A DNA stretch of 64,000 nucleotides from Dugong dugon (GCA_030035585.1 CM057482.1:8481001-8545000); one strand, 5' to 3'. Positions 1 through 12,287 are shown, numbered from the stretch's first letter. Numbers and translations are program-made. The notes: generated by a model from the letters alone, not told the origin.

Positions 1-1787
1 TTAAGAAATTTTACCAAAGATGATGGATGGTATCCTCAAAGAATTAATGGGAATATATAGAAAGTTCCTCCCAACTTTTGAAGGCTCAGATGTCACAGGA
101 TAAAATTTGAAAGCAGCCTCTTTGATTCTTGCCACATAAGCTGGAGCTGAGAAATGAAGTGGCCTTCCTAACTGGAGGGACCCGCACGGTTCCTGGCTAA
201 CCCGGTCTAGGCCTCTCTGGATGGTTTTGTCATGTAATCATGTGTCCACTAGAGGTTGAGCTTGGACCACAAAGCCTTCCGGGAGGCTTCCACTCAGTTC
301 ATGGAAACTCTGTGATTGTGCACCCTTGTGGTTGTTTAAAAGGATGGGCTCGGGGAGAGGCAGGACAGGTGGTCATCTCAGTATACCGTGAAAAGGCTGG
401 AGCTGGGCTCAAGCTGGCCCTTCTCAGGGGAGCAAATGGGACGGATCGCAGGTGGAATCAGGCAGCCCTCATGACGCCGAGTCCAGATGAGCAGAGAGCA
501 CAGGGCAGCAGAGGGTTAAACCAGAACGTCAGTGGTCTCCTGGTCTTCTGGAATGTCTCTTTAGCTAGGATCTAGGCTGGGCTGTCTTGACACTTGGTGT
601 CTAGCATCTTAAAGAGGTCAGCTCGAGCTGTATTGCTAGCACCTTGAGTGGGAGAGAACTCCACCTCACCTCGTCAGAGTCTCGTCAGGGTCCCCCCAGG
701 ATCACTGTGCTTCCGTTTGGCAGAGCTCAAATGGAGTAGCTCTTGGAATAGCCTCACTTTCTTGGGGTCCGGCATCCATTGTTTGGGAGCCTACGGCTCA
801 GCCTTAAAAGCCTGTGACATTCACTTGTAAACATGCCTTTGATGGGCTGGACACTCCTGTCCTGGCTACATGGATGTGGAGCCATTAAATGGGTTTTCAA
901 AGTCCTTTAAAATCAAGATCTTAAAATGCCACAAAGAGAGAGGCAGTATTGTAATCCAGAGAGCGAGAACGGCTGGGAAAGGTGGGGATTCTCTCACCAA
1001 AAGAGGGCCAGGGACATCTTTCGGAGACAGGCTAAACTTGCTCTTGTGAGAAGTGAGGGGCGTTTTTGCTAGTGGAAGAGGAACAACTAGACACGAGTGT
1101 TTCATCTAAGTGAGATAAATATTTCTATAAAACAGAGGGAAAATATTGAACATTTTGATTATAAATAGGTTAAACGTGACCATTTGGGCTTCAGTAAACC
1201 CTTAACTAAATTTATGGCTGAAACCTTGTCATTCTTCGGCACAAATTTACCACAAAGCTGCATTCTCTATGAATGTCTTCCTCGGAAACAATTTGACGTA
1301 TTCATTACTTCTCATTCATGATTGCCCTACCAGCCCTGCCCCCATGCTCTCTCTTACCCTGTGTGGGGTCTGTTCCTGGGCTCCTAGAGACCGGATCAGC
1401 TCGTGCCCCCTTGTGGTTTCTTCGGGGAACTGCCCTGGGTGACCCCACAGGGCAGGGCTGGCCAGAAGCTGCTGCTCTCACCTCCCAGAGGGTGGGCACC
1501 GTGGGCCCGGCCTCCCCTCTGCACGGCCTGAGCACGGAGCATGGTGCCCGTCTCGCTAACCCGGGAGGAGCCCTGCGCCGGCTCGGGCCTGTCGTGTGCG
1601 ATGCAGCATAGGCTTCGCTTGAACTGCCCTCTCCAGCATCCAGCCCCAAATGCCAGTCCCAGCCTTTCCCCCGCCAGGGGCTGAAAAGTGAACAAACCCC
1701 TTTGGCTTCCAGTGGTATTAACACATTGTTCTCATGGTTTTCTCTGTGTGTGTGTGTGTTTGTGTCTTGCTTGTTTTCTTTTTCCAG
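1..1787 (+). other. TLN2: Intron tail upstream of first visible exon
   Basis: No exon is visible here. The stretch ends in a (TG)n run at about 1744-1762 and a pyrimidine tract leading into TTTCCAG at 1781-1787. I recognise no interspersed repeat with confidence. The overlapping ORFs at 1305-1724 are in GC-rich sequence without talin similarity and look like chance. Confidence 0.7.
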
Positions 1788-1907
1788 ATGACTAAGTCGG
1801 TTACTAACCCGGAGGAGTTGGGAGGACTGGCTTCACAAATGACCAGTGACTATGGGCACCTGGCTCTCCAGGGCCAGCTGGCAGCAGCTACGGCGGAACC
1901 AGAGGAG
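1788..1907 (+). CDS. TLN2: Talin-2 exon, rod domain R10 (about residues 1873-1912)
   Basis: The acceptor is TTTCCAG and 40 codons follow in phase 0, beginning MTKSVTNPEELGGLASQ. The segment aligns with the TLN1 stretch that contains SPEELGPLANQLTSDYG in the R10 helical bundle. It ends in GAG followed by gtctgc, a donor that is GT but poor at positions +3, +4 and +6. The next exon continues the alignment without a gap (EE then IGF), so the weak donor is the real one. The open frame running past the donor to 1934 is intronic read-through. Confidence 0.95.
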
Positions 1908-4900
1908 GTCTGCCATCTAAGGGCCCTATTTTAAGAAGCAAACGTGGGTGCCACTCCCAGGGGTTCTCTGTAGCCTGGCTCCACAAGCCCCCAGGCCGAT
2001 AGCCAGACCAGGATTAATCTCAGCTCCCACAGATTCAGACCAGTAGCCCAGGCTGTGCTCAAGGCTGACTGCCCTTTCTGAGTGACCTGCTGAGATCTGG
2101 GGCCACCTGGGAGGTAGGCTTTCAGACAGAAGGGCCTGGCTTACAGTGTCCTGGCAGGTCACCTCGCCTCCCGCTCGTCACCTGATGCCCCTTGTAACAT
2201 GCCCAAGTCTGGAATTGCCAAGGGCAGAGCCACACGCTGCCACCATCCTCTTCTCCTAGTCTCTTACTCCCAGTTAGCACATCCCTCTGCATTTTTATGT
2301 TTTTCAAAGGCTCACAGACGTCTTGGCAGAGCCAAGTATGGGGTTTAGCTCCCCCCGTTTTGAGAAAGAGCTTGTGCAGCCTGCCTCCATGAACCACAGT
2401 CTTGCCATATATCATTGGTGGCTTTCTGACAACTGGCCCAGACCCCTGGACTTCTCTCGCCACCGCCTCCCTGGCCTCCCTGAACTAGCTTTCCTTAGTG
2501 GCCAGCACAGACTTTGCCTCAGAACGCCTGGGCCTGTAACAGTTGGGCAAAACGTTTGGCCTCAAAGGCCATTTTCTAAGAGTTCCGTCACTGTACCTCC
2601 GAGAAGTCGAGTGGTGAATTGAGAAGCACACAGGATATGCAGGCCCAAGGGTGCCTGGTGGCACTGATGCCAGTGGTAGCACATAGAGGGGGCCTGGGTC
2701 CCGAGGCACTATGTGGCTTCTTAGAGAAAGAAAGTGAAATTTGAAATAAGGAGTAATACAGTGAACTGTAGGGACTGCTGGAAAGATGAAGGTAGCTATG
2801 TTCCGTGAAATTCAGCCAGCCGTTTATTGAGTGCGGACCCTGTTCAAGAAGTTCCTAAATGAGCTGGCTGTCAAGGCAGAAGGTTGTAACTAGTCAGTCG
2901 TCCCTTCTCCTTGTGATGATATTCACTGTCCCCTGAGTCACTCGGTGCCCCTGTTTGTCCTGGGAGCCAGGTCTAAGCGTGTCTTAACAAAGACTCCCAG
3001 AGATGCCACGGAAATGAAGACCCTCTAACGTGTATCGTTAACAGTGCATGTGAAGAGGATGATACCTACACGCGTATATGTCTGGCATGGGATTACTGAA
3101 GTGTCTAACAGCGCCTACGCCTTGAGACTTTAGAATGGTTGAATATTTAGGCTGCAGCATGAATAATTCTATCTGTAATGAGCCTGTAACATCATCACCA
3201 AGGAAGAGCAGTTATCCACAACCTGCTCCAGGATTCTGTGGATTTGTTTACGTAGGCCCACCTTTTTTTCTTTTTTAAGTGGGCACCCTGTGTTAGTAAG
3301 GTCGTTTGACTCAGAATGCATTTGATTAACAAGTAAGTAGTTTTAAATTCATAAACAAGAGTGAGGGAACTTACGTTACGGTGAGGAAACGTTTGGTTGG
3401 ATGAAAGGAAAAAGTGTTTGCCTTGGGAGGGAATTGAAAATGGAAAGAGAGGCCGAGTGTGAGGGAGTTTTAGATCTCTGTCTCCAGGGACCTTTCAAAA
3501 TGGAATCTGCAGCCATCTGCCTCAGTTAGTGGAAATGCTGGCCAGCCTGAGTTTTTGAGTGAGGACCCGATGGTCTGTGTGCAGGCCTTTCCGCATCCGA
3601 GTTCTTACCCACCAGCCTCCCTGTATGTACAACAAACAGATTCCTTACTGCAGCCCAGAGCACGGAAGCAAAAGACAAAATAATGCAGAAGCAGCCGGGA
3701 AAGACAACGTACTGCTGAAAGCACAATAGCAGGTTACTTCGGCTCTTGGCTTGGCATCTGTAGGAGCTGATGTTTTCGTTAAGGTTTTCTCTTTTCACCA
3801 TTACATCTTGAGATGTATTTTTACATCCCAGACACAATGGAGTGAAAAGGGGCAGAGAGAATATAAAATTACCAGTGGCTTGCTAAGGAAAATTCTTTGT
3901 GTGCATTTGCCAGACAGATATTTGAGGGAAACCGAGAAGGTAGGAGATCCCTGAAGCAATGTAGTTTTCTGTGCCAAGATCCTGGAATCATTTGTTTACC
4001 CAAGAGGGCCCCACACCACAGTATGTGAAAATATTCATATCCAGAGCACATAAGAAGCTGCTCATCTTCTCTGTGGCCCTCCCTGTAGGCTGCTGTGCAG
4101 CGTCCGCATTTTGACCTTCTCCAGCACTGTGACAATTCCATGACAAGGCGGAGCTCTGCCGTCCGAACATCAGGCAGGAGCTGAGCCACTTATTTTCCAA
4201 TGGAAATCCAAACTTTTATTAACATCCCTCTGGAAACTTCTTTCTTCGGAAAAGTGAAAACCCTCCAGCAGTTTTGCAATTGAAGATTAGTTTCCTCTTT
4301 AAAAAAAAAAAAAGAAGAAAGACATTTAGATCCTGTGAGCCATAACTCCTAAATGTAAATCCTGAGGAAAAGGTTTAGTGACTACAGCTTTTCCCTGAGG
4401 AAAATTTGCTGTAACCGCTTGTAATACTGGATGTCTTAAAAGCTGACAGGAACATTTGTTACAACGCTCATGGCGAGAACAACAGCTCGTTTCACCAGTG
4501 AGATGGATAACCACTCTAGAATTCTCTAAAACTTTCCACTCTGAGACACACCTTCCGTAGCTGGGAAAGAGACGGACTGCTTCTGTGTACCCACACTTTT
4601 TTTCCCCCTTCCAGTGTCTCTAAGGAGAAACTATAAAGCCCGCTGCATATTTTCTGCTATTATGTTTTCAAGCTATCCCAGGCAAATTATATTTGATCTG
4701 TTTCACATGTAATTAAGACTTGAGAAAAATCAACAGAAGACTTGAGTACGTTTTGTTTAGTTTTATGCAGTAAGGAAAATGATCAGTATTTCTTAGACTC
4801 CTACAGTTGAAATTCAATCTGAAACCCCATAAAGGCCAAGCTTTTCATTTCCTTCAAGGCACAAAACCAGGAGACAGCTTTCTCCCTTTTACTTTTATTT

Positions 4901-5256
4901 GGGGAAGAAGGGAATTGAGGGTTTTTCTTGAGGCCCGAGGAATGCGTTAATAAGATTGCCAATTAAAACCCCAAGTTTAATGTCTTGGAGCAACATTCCT
5001 TTATAATGGACACCGGACTGGTTGTAAGTTGGATCGCCTTTGGGCCGGTCATATTTGCTACAGTGTAGTGTTGCTTTGAGAAGCTTAGCATTTTAATACC
5101 CCTTATCTGTTCAGTGGTCTTAACATTGCATTCCCATTCTGGAATGGCCCTTGGATAGTACAAAATGTTCTGTGCGATTGCCGGCAGAGTATGTGGATTA
5201 TGTTCCTGTCTCTTGTTTAAGAGCTGCGGCTATCCCACGTGCCCATGGAAAATAGT

Positions 5257-5282
5257 AATAACAAAGATGAGTCTTTGTTATT
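5257..5282. repeat. Perfect 11-bp inverted repeat, 4-nt loop
   Basis: The arm AATAACAAAGA (5257-5267) is exactly complementary to TCTTTGTTATT (5272-5282) around TGAG. It abuts the left border of the duplicated segment at 5284. Seen directly. Function unknown, and it is most likely a mutational by-product. Confidence 0.9.
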
Positions 5283-5283
5283 G

Positions 5284-5388
5284 TATCAATTCTCTGGACC
5301 TCAGTCTCTTTATCTGTAAAATGGGGAGGTCTCTTCTATTTTGAAATTCTGTAAATATACCCTCTTCCATTTCCTCCTCCCCTGGCGT
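5284..5388 (+). repeat. 105-bp direct duplication, copy A
   Basis: It matches 7607-7711 at 103 of 105 positions (differences at 5311 and 5336). It begins TATCAATTCTCTGGACCTCA. Unlike copy B it is not preceded by MIR-like sequence, so it is the likely derived copy. Confidence 0.93.
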
Positions 5389-6325
5389 CCATACCACATG
5401 TCAGACACTGTGCTGGGGACTTATGAATACTGTCCCAGACTGCAGTATGTGACACAGGAATCATTTGTTCCTCCCCATTTCTCACAAATAAGGAAACCGA
5501 GGCTTGGGGAGCTTAATTTGCCGAAGACAACACATTTACAGTGGTTAGAACTGTAGCTACTTTAAACAACTTCTTAGAATAAATGAATTATTCAAGTGAG
5601 TAAGTAAGTTAACAAGTAAATCTATGGAAAAGCCAGGATTTGAACCCTTGCTCTTTGCCCTACAGCAAGCTGCCACTTTTTACAGCAGTAACATCCGCGG
5701 GCACTTTCTGCTTTCTGCGATGTTTTCCCACGTGCCTTTTCAGGTGGTCTTCTGATCGGGGCAGGGCAGGGCAGGTTCTGTCCCATTTTGCAGATGAAGA
5801 AACAAAGGTCTCGTGAGGTTAGTGGACATGCCCAGAGAGCCCAATGGCCGGGAGGACAGAGCTGGAAGCAGGGTCCAGGGTTCCCCCACCACGCCAGCTG
5901 CCCACGTGGGTGAGAGGTTGAGAGCAGTGTGAGAGTGGCAGTGGGCCCTGAGACCCCTTCCCTCCTGTGCATTCAGCCCTCAGCTCTGAGAATGAGCGAG
6001 TAAAGCCTATTTCCATTTGCCTTGGATGATACTAAGTCCTTTCTGTGTGCTGTCCAAAAAGGATTGTGCAGCTGAGTAAGGAGAGGTTGGCATGGCCACG
6101 CCTCACGGAGGCCTGCAGGCACCTACAAGACAGTTGCTGTGACCCGACACAGACAGAGCCCTGGATTGACGGAGGGCTCCGAAGGCTGCAATTATTGTCT
6201 TATTTTAGTCTCATCCATTTCCTTTCTGCTGATGGTTTGTCTCGGAGCTCCCTGACTGGAACGTCGTCCCCGACGACCCCTGTGCTGGTCCACTGTCGGA
6301 TTTACAGGATCCCTTGCTGTAGGCG

Positions 6326-6515
6326 GAGTCCCTGGGTGGTGCAAGGGATTCATGTACTCGGCTACTAACCAAAAGTTTGGAGGTTCGAGTCTGCGCAGAG
6401 GCAGCTCAGAAGAAAGGCCGGGTGATCTACTTCCAAAAAATCAGCCATTGAAGACCCTCACACCTGCGGTCACCTGAGTCAGAACTGACTTGACAGCAGT
6501 TGGTTTCTTGCTTTT
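6326..6515 (+). repeat. AfroSINE
   Basis: It starts AGTCCCTGGGTGGTGCAA, has the B-box-like GGAGGTTCGAGTC, the AGAAGAAAGGCC body segment and ends GAACTGACTTGACAGCAGTTGG. This is the AGTCCCTGGG-type subgroup. Confidence 0.9.
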
Positions 6516-6983
6516 GCTGCATGCATCATGCCACCTCTAAGAAAGGGGCTGAGCAGCAGGGCGCTGGTGGGATTTTATAGCATCGCCTCTTGGGAGGGGC
6601 TGAGGATGTATTCCTGCCATTTATGCGCAGGTCTCAGGTTTGAGGCAGCTATGAACGGGGTCCCTCCCGCCCCAGGGTGATTTAAGAGGCACGTGCTTGT
6701 CCCAGGGCACTCTGCAGACAGGCAGCTCAGACTCCTGTCCGCGCAGGGAGTGGGAGAAACGCATAGGGAGTGCCGTTCAAGAGCCTGGATATGTCAGCAC
6801 AAAACTACATACTTCAGAACCCTGACCCAGGGAGGGGCTTTGGAGGTACTGCACCTGTTTAATTTGAGGCTCATTTTTTAAACATAATTTAACATTTAAA
6901 AACTTTTAGGAAAAGCTGCATGGACTCCTGAGTGTGTTCTAAGCCACTGTCACCCATTAGGAGCCACTAGTGCATGAACGTAA

Positions 6984-7163
6984 GGAGGCCTCGTGGTGCA
7001 GTGGTTAAGCACTCTGCTGCTAACTGAAAGGTTGGTGGTTCGAACCTACCCAGTGCTCCGTGGGTGGATGATGTCCCCCTATAGAGATTACTGCCTATGG
7101 GGCGGATCTACTCCGTGACACTGAGCAGCAGTGACACGAAAATCAGCTCGACAGCACCTGGCA
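6984..7163 (+). repeat. AfroSINE, diverged
   Basis: Head GGAGGCCTCGTGGTGCAGTG and TGGTTCGAACC are clear. The body is diverged through the GGGGCGGATCTACTCCGTGA segment to the GCTCGACAGCACCTGGCAAC end. Confidence 0.85.
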
Positions 7164-7606
7164 ACAGGAGTGCGTTAACTCGGCTCCTGGTGGTGGTTGC
7201 GCAGACCCTGGGCTGATGCTGCTTCTCCCACTGTTGCTGTGGTTGTGTAACTGCGAGAAAACGGCTCCCTTTTGCTGTCGTTTTCACACACAACAGGGTT
7301 TTCTCAACACCATGTGACCAAAGCAAAATATAGCCATAAGCTGGCGACTGAGGAGGCAAGTGGCCTTCATCACGCCCACCTTTAAAATTCTGGTTCACTC
7401 GAGCCCATTGCGACTTTTTAGTGAGTCATGGCTATCCGTTTTACAGGACAACCGTACTGCTGACGTATTACTTCTCCTTTACGTGCTGAGGTTCCACATG
7501 AGATTTTAGAAAAGCACTGTTCTGCTAGAGAACTGTGCTTGAGATGAAAGACCTGGATGCTCATCTAGTTCTGCCTGAGACCCGCTCTGTGATCTCGGGT
7601 AAATTA

Positions 7607-7711
7607 TATCAATTCTCTGGACCTCAGTCTCTTCATCTGTAAAATGGGGAGGTCTCTTTTATTTTGAAATTCTGTAAATATACCCTCTTCCATTTCCTCC
7701 TCCCCTGGCGT
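7607..7711 (+). repeat. 105-bp direct duplication, copy B (probable source)
   Basis: It is the same sequence as 5284-5388, with two substitutions. Upstream (7545-7606) it continues into MIR-like sequence (CTGTGATCTCGGGTAAAT), and its ATCTGTAAAATGGGGA core is typical of MIR. This makes B the natural context and probable donor. Confidence 0.93.
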
Positions 7712-7798
7712 TCCAAGCGGCCCCTTACCATTTAGAGATCTGTGGTCATCGTCGGCTGCAGAACTCTTGCCTTTGGGTTAGCTCTGATCCTTGAATAC

Positions 7799-8007
7799 CA
7801 AAAACAGAAACGGTTGCTGTCAAGTCCATTCCGACCCTTGGCAACCATATGTGTGTCAGGGTAGAACAGTGCTGCATAAGGTTTTCAGTGGTTGATTTTT
7901 CTGAAGTAGATCACCAGGCCTTTCTTCCGAGGCGCTTCTGTGTAGACTGAAAGCTCCAAACTTTTGGTTAGCAGCTGAGCACATTGGCCGTTTGTACCAC
8001 TCAGGGA
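7799..8007 (-). repeat. AfroSINE with 15-bp target duplication
   Basis: An antisense copy (TTGGTTAGCAGCTGAGCAC is the head in reverse). Flanks CTGATCCTTGAATAC (7784-7798) and CTGACCCTTGAATAC (8008-8022) match at 14 of 15 positions, giving the insertion borders. Confidence 0.92.
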
Positions 8008-9569
8008 CTGACCCTTGAATACTTAGGGTTAAAGTATATGGATTTCAAAGGACTTGAGAGCCCGAATGAGTTTAACATTTTAGTGGGGGCATCTCCCGGC
8101 TTCAGCTTGACCGTGTTTTTAAACCAGCGAACACGCCCAGCAAGCATACATTTAAATGGCATTACCACTGTCTGTGCTGAATGCGAGTATCTCCCCGCAC
8201 CCCCCCACCCTCAGTGGCAGCCTCATTGCTGCACTAGTCCAGATCTGTTTGCAGAGTTGCCACATTGTACAAGACACAGGTGCCACTCATGTTGCATTCT
8301 ACGTGGAATTGGTCAGCAAGACACCCCTGCCTGCTGGAGGAACTTTTGCAGCTCCCAGTGTACAATGGAAGACACTCCAAGAGCAGAAGCTCGACTTCCT
8401 GGATCGGGAGCATTTTCTACTAAGTATACTTGGGAGTATTTTAAGCCTCATGAAGTTAAAGGGACAACCTTTTCCCTAAAAGCAGCACGTGTTCAGTACT
8501 AAGGCAGACTGAGCATTTGCAGCCCCCGCGCACTCCCCAAAGTCACCCTTCCTTAAACTTGGATTAATGGGGGTGGGATCGGAAGATGGTGTCCAAGTGA
8601 CCAAAAAGCTCCCAAGTTTTATCCACAGCACCTGAGATCTTTTAGTAAATGCTCTTGATGGATGCTGGAAGAACCACAGTTTCTGGCAATTGTGGATTCT
8701 TGAAAATAACATTTACTGGCTCACAATTAATTTGTTTGATCAGACCAAAATGAAAATTGATGTGAAAAGAGGCAGAGGAATGCAAACTCGGGGAGGCGGC
8801 AGTGGAATTTCTTCTACCTTAAAGGAGACAGCAGGCAGTGACTCCAACGGGAGCTTCTTTGGCTTCTCAGCCTGCAGTGGAACTGAGGAGAGTACCTTTT
8901 AATCACACCACCAGGGTCACTTAAAATATGCATGCCTGCTGAGCCTTTGGCTATAAAAATGCACCTTTTTAGGGAAGCCCCAAACCTGACTCTGTAGAAA
9001 GGAGGCCTAGACTTAGGATGGTCCGTCTCAGGGGTGTTCGGGGTGGTAAACTTAACCAATTTTGCAAGAATCTGAACACTTTTAAATATACTTAATATAA
9101 AATCTGTAGATACCAGACGTTTAATAACCCCATAGGGTTGTTGGGAGGGATAAATGAAACTAAATGTATTCCCTGCCTAAAAGAGGTTCCAACACACAGT
9201 AGGAACTCAGTAAATGCTTGTTGGATGGATTAACTGAATGATCCCACAAAGTTCATCTTATTAACATTCTTACCGGTGGCTCAGGACACGGATAAGCTGT
9301 GAACCAGAAAAAGGTGAGAAAATATTGGGAAGGCATTATGATAGCTTGAGGAGATATTTATTGAATGTAGGCTGTGGGCATTTCACAGTCTCTGAAAAGG
9401 GAAGCAAAATCAACCAAATTCCATACTTCACTAAACACAGGCTCCCAATCGGAGTGGAATTTTCCTAGCCAGGCTCCCATAGGACGGAGGAGAAATTTTC
9501 CACGTAGGGAGCCCTCCATGGCAGGGTTCACGATGCTTCTCCTTCCTCATCCTGGGCTTGTCCCCACAG

Positions 9570-9716
9570 ATTGGATTCCAGATCCGCACACGGGTGCAGG
9601 ACCTGGGTCACGGCTGCATCTTCCTGGTCCAGAAGGCGGGGGCCCTCCAGGTGTGCCCAACGGACAGCTACACTAAGAGGGAGCTGATCGAGTGTGCCCG
9701 CGCCGTCACGGAGAAG
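9570..9716 (+). CDS. TLN2: Talin-2 exon, R10 with start of a vinculin-binding helix (about 1913-1961)
   Basis: It starts after TCCCCACAG with ATT GGA TTC CAG and runs 49 codons in phase 0 to GAGAAG followed by gtaagg. It encodes IGFQIRTRVQDLGHGC and later YTKRELIECARAVTEK. The latter begins the amphipathic helix known in TLN1 as a vinculin-binding site near residues 1944-1969 and is completed in the next exon. Relative to TLN1 it has QDLGHG for QELGHG and IFLVQKAGALQV for AALVTKAGALQC, which are conservative paralogue differences. Confidence 0.97.
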
Positions 9717-9992
9717 GTAAGGAGTAGCCTCAGCTACCCACCTCGCACTGGGTTAGTCGCTGTGATCAGGGACGTAGGCAGGAAACTAAACCAAAAGTCA
9801 GCCGAGTCAGCTGTCTCTTCTTTTTCCCTCACCTCCCAGGGATGAGGTGTACCAGGGAACTGGGGTGATCAGTAGACCCTGAGACATTGAGGGTCTGAGA
9901 GTGACTGTCCTGTGAAGGTTGGGCCCCTGGTGGGTGACCTTGAAGAGCTGTCCTGTGGGCAGCCTTTTGACAACTCGTGCCCCCTTGTCTAA

Positions 9993-10185
9993 GGAGCCCT
10001 GGTGGTGCAGTGGGTAAGCACTCAGCTGCTAACCAAAAGGTTGGCAGTTCTAAACCACCAGCCACTCCACAGGAGAAAGATGTGACAGTCTGCTTCTGTA
10101 AAGATTTCAGCCTTGGAAACCCTATGGGGCAGTTCTCCTCTGCCCTATGCAGTCAAAATCAACTGGAGGGCAGTGGGTTCTTGTC
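9993..10185 (+). repeat. AfroSINE
   Basis: Head GGAGCCCTGGTGGTGCAGTG, then the CTTCTGTAAAGATTTCAGCC insert-type body and CCTATGGGGCAGTTCTCCTC. Confidence 0.93.
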
Positions 10186-10409
10186 TTCCTTCTCAAGGAG
10201 ACTCCCAGGTGGCTGAGGGTCGGGTAAGAAGCGCCTCAAGTTCATATCATACATCCTCTTCATTTGCAGATAGGACAGCGAAGGGGGGGAGGGGCTAAGT
10301 ACATGGAGTCCCCTGGCTCATTTGTGGAAGAGCTAGAACTTACACTAGGTTTTCTAACCCTCAAGGCAGCTGGTTTTAGAGATAATCACATACTGTAGTG
10401 CATAACGCC

Positions 10410-10585
10410 TTAAGAGCTAAGTTACTTACCCTGTCCAAGCCTCCATTTCCTCGTCTATAAAATGGGAACAAAAATATAATCCCTGGCTCACAGGTTGTGA
10501 AGATTGAATGTGATGTGTGTAAAAGTGCTTGGCAGAGTGCCAGACGCCTAGTTAAGCATTTAATAAATACCAGCCATTATTCCCT
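10410..10585 (+). repeat. MIR SINE
   Basis: CTCGTCTATAAAATGGGAAC, then AAAAGTGCTTGGCAGAGTGC and TTTAATAAATACC are the diagnostic MIR 3' half. Confidence 0.85.
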
Positions 10586-11186
10586 GTAAGCTCGTTTCCC
10601 CTAGCAAGTTCTCCCTGGTTAACAAGGCCCCAGCCAGACATCCTTTCATTCCCAGGAGCTGTCACATTCACCCGCAGTGCGTTCATTTTTGGCTTTGCTT
10701 GTTGCTCTGGATCATTTTTCAGATGCACTCTTTTGCAGGCTCCTGGGAGCCCGGGCTCTCTGTGGCTTTTCCCCTGCCTTTCTGTTTGCTTCGTAGGACA
10801 TAGAACTCCATCCTGTTTTAGGAGCTTAGACATGAGACTTGAGGGCGGGTGGGGGGAGTCCTCAGCTGGAAGGCAGTGCTACAGAGGACGTTCTGTCCAC
10901 AGCCCTCACCAAGGAGCCACAGGAGCACCCAGGCCTCCCTGGACTCCACAGAACGGGGAAATAAATCTCTCAGCTCGAGGAAGGCACTTTCCCGACTTTC
11001 AAAGCCTTGCCTTGTTATTGAAGTTCCTCTTGCCAAGCGTCTCAAACGCTGAGAATCTCTGCCCCTTACTGATGCTCTAACTCCCTGTCCTGCTCAGGAA
11101 AACGTTTACACGCTTGTCTTTGGGTGTCTGTGCATTGAGATTGGTACAATGACTCCTGCCCTGAAGTCTCTTTAAGCCAAACAATA

Positions 11187-11380
11187 AACCAAAAAACCAA
11201 ACCCACTCCAGTGCATTCCAACTCATAGAGACCCTACAGGACAGAGTAGAACTGCCCCATCAGGTTTCCAAGGCTGTAATCTTCACAGAAGCAGACTGCC
11301 ACACCTTTCTCCGGAGGAGTGGCTGGTAAGTTTGAATTGCTGACCTTTCGGTTAGCAGCTGAGCACTTAACCAAGGCTCC
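11187..11380 (-). repeat. AfroSINE with perfect 15-bp target duplication
   Basis: Antisense copy from AACCAAAAAACCAAACCCAC to the reversed head CACTTAACCAAGGCTCC. TTAAGCCAAACAATA flanks it exactly at 11172-11186 and 11381-11395. Confidence 0.96.
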
Positions 11381-12114
11381 TTAAGCCAAACAATAGTTTA
11401 GCTTATTAGTGAACAATGTCTGCCTTGAGGAGAGCAGCTAGGGTCACATAGCAATGTGTGTATAAATTTTTGTATGAGAAACTGACTTGAACTGTAAACT
11501 TTCACTTAAGGCACAATTAAAAAAAAAAAAAAAAAAAGAATGTCTGCCTTGAGGATTATAGCTCTTTAAAGGACTATCTGTATGGGATCAAACTGACAAG
11601 ATAGGAAGCTTAGCGAGCAATGAGGTTCTGTTACTGGAGGGGGACCAATTTGGGGAAAGGAGGGTGAGAATGGTTGCAGGGAGTTCAGCCCCTCTGCAGA
11701 GTCCCGGGGGAATTGCAGGCAGGGGTGTGGCAGGGTCAGATCTGCATTGTGGGAACGTGTCTCTAGGACCAGAGTGAGGGGACTGGAGGGGGTGGGAGGT
11801 GGCAGAAGAAAGTCTCTGACATGGAAAACTCTGGAGTGAACACCTCGGCCAGGTTGCTGGACCCTCGGGGCACTGAGATTATTGCTCAGTGAGGGGGGGT
11901 TACATACACAGACCCCCCTGGGGTCCATTAACAGAGATGACAATAGGAGAAAGATAATAAACGGACCTTTCACCGGCACCTAACCCTTTTTCCCTCTTTG
12001 TGGCTTCAGAAACATAATGGGAATTGGGTAAATAAAAGCATCTTCCCTCTGTTGAAGACATTACCTGCCAAGCAGACATGTTATATAAATTTTCCCCTGC
12101 TTAACCTTCCCCAT

Positions 12115-12277
12115 GGAGCCCTGGTGGCGCTGTGATTAAGCATTCAGCTGCTAACCGAAAGGTCGGCAGTTTGAATCCACCAGCTGCTTCTTAGAAACCC
12201 TATGGGGCAGTTCTACTCTGTCATGTAGGGTTGCTGTGAGTCAGAATTGACTCTATGGCAATGGGTTTGGTTTTTTT
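12115..12277 (+). repeat. AfroSINE
   Basis: GGAGCCCTGGTGGCGCTGTG head, GGCAGTTTGAATCCACCAGC B-box region and GAGTCAGAATTGACTCTATG end, followed by GGTTTGGTTTTTTTT. Confidence 0.95.
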
Positions 12278-12287
12278 TATAATTTTG

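Larger units (their letters stand above)
1908..9569 (+). other. TLN2: Intron, 7.7 kb
   Basis: It holds three AfroSINE copies (6326-6515 +, 6984-7163 +, 7799-8007 -), MIR-type fragments near 7540-7670 and 9120-9240, an 11-bp perfect hairpin at 5257-5282 and a 105-bp direct duplication (5284-5388 and 7607-7711). The rest, including 1934-5250 and 8010-9100, shows nothing I recognise. The 172-codon ORF at 7984-8502 begins inside the SINE and has no family features. Confidence 0.8.

Noticed and set aside
1318-1724. GC-rich overlapping ORFs on both strands before the first exon
   Set aside because: They do not fit the talin sequence expected upstream of residue 1873 and have no acceptor or donor pair in frame.
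7984-8502. 172-codon ORF, the second longest in the window
   Set aside because: It starts within an antisense AfroSINE, has no recognisable domain and lies mid-intron with no splice or promoter context.
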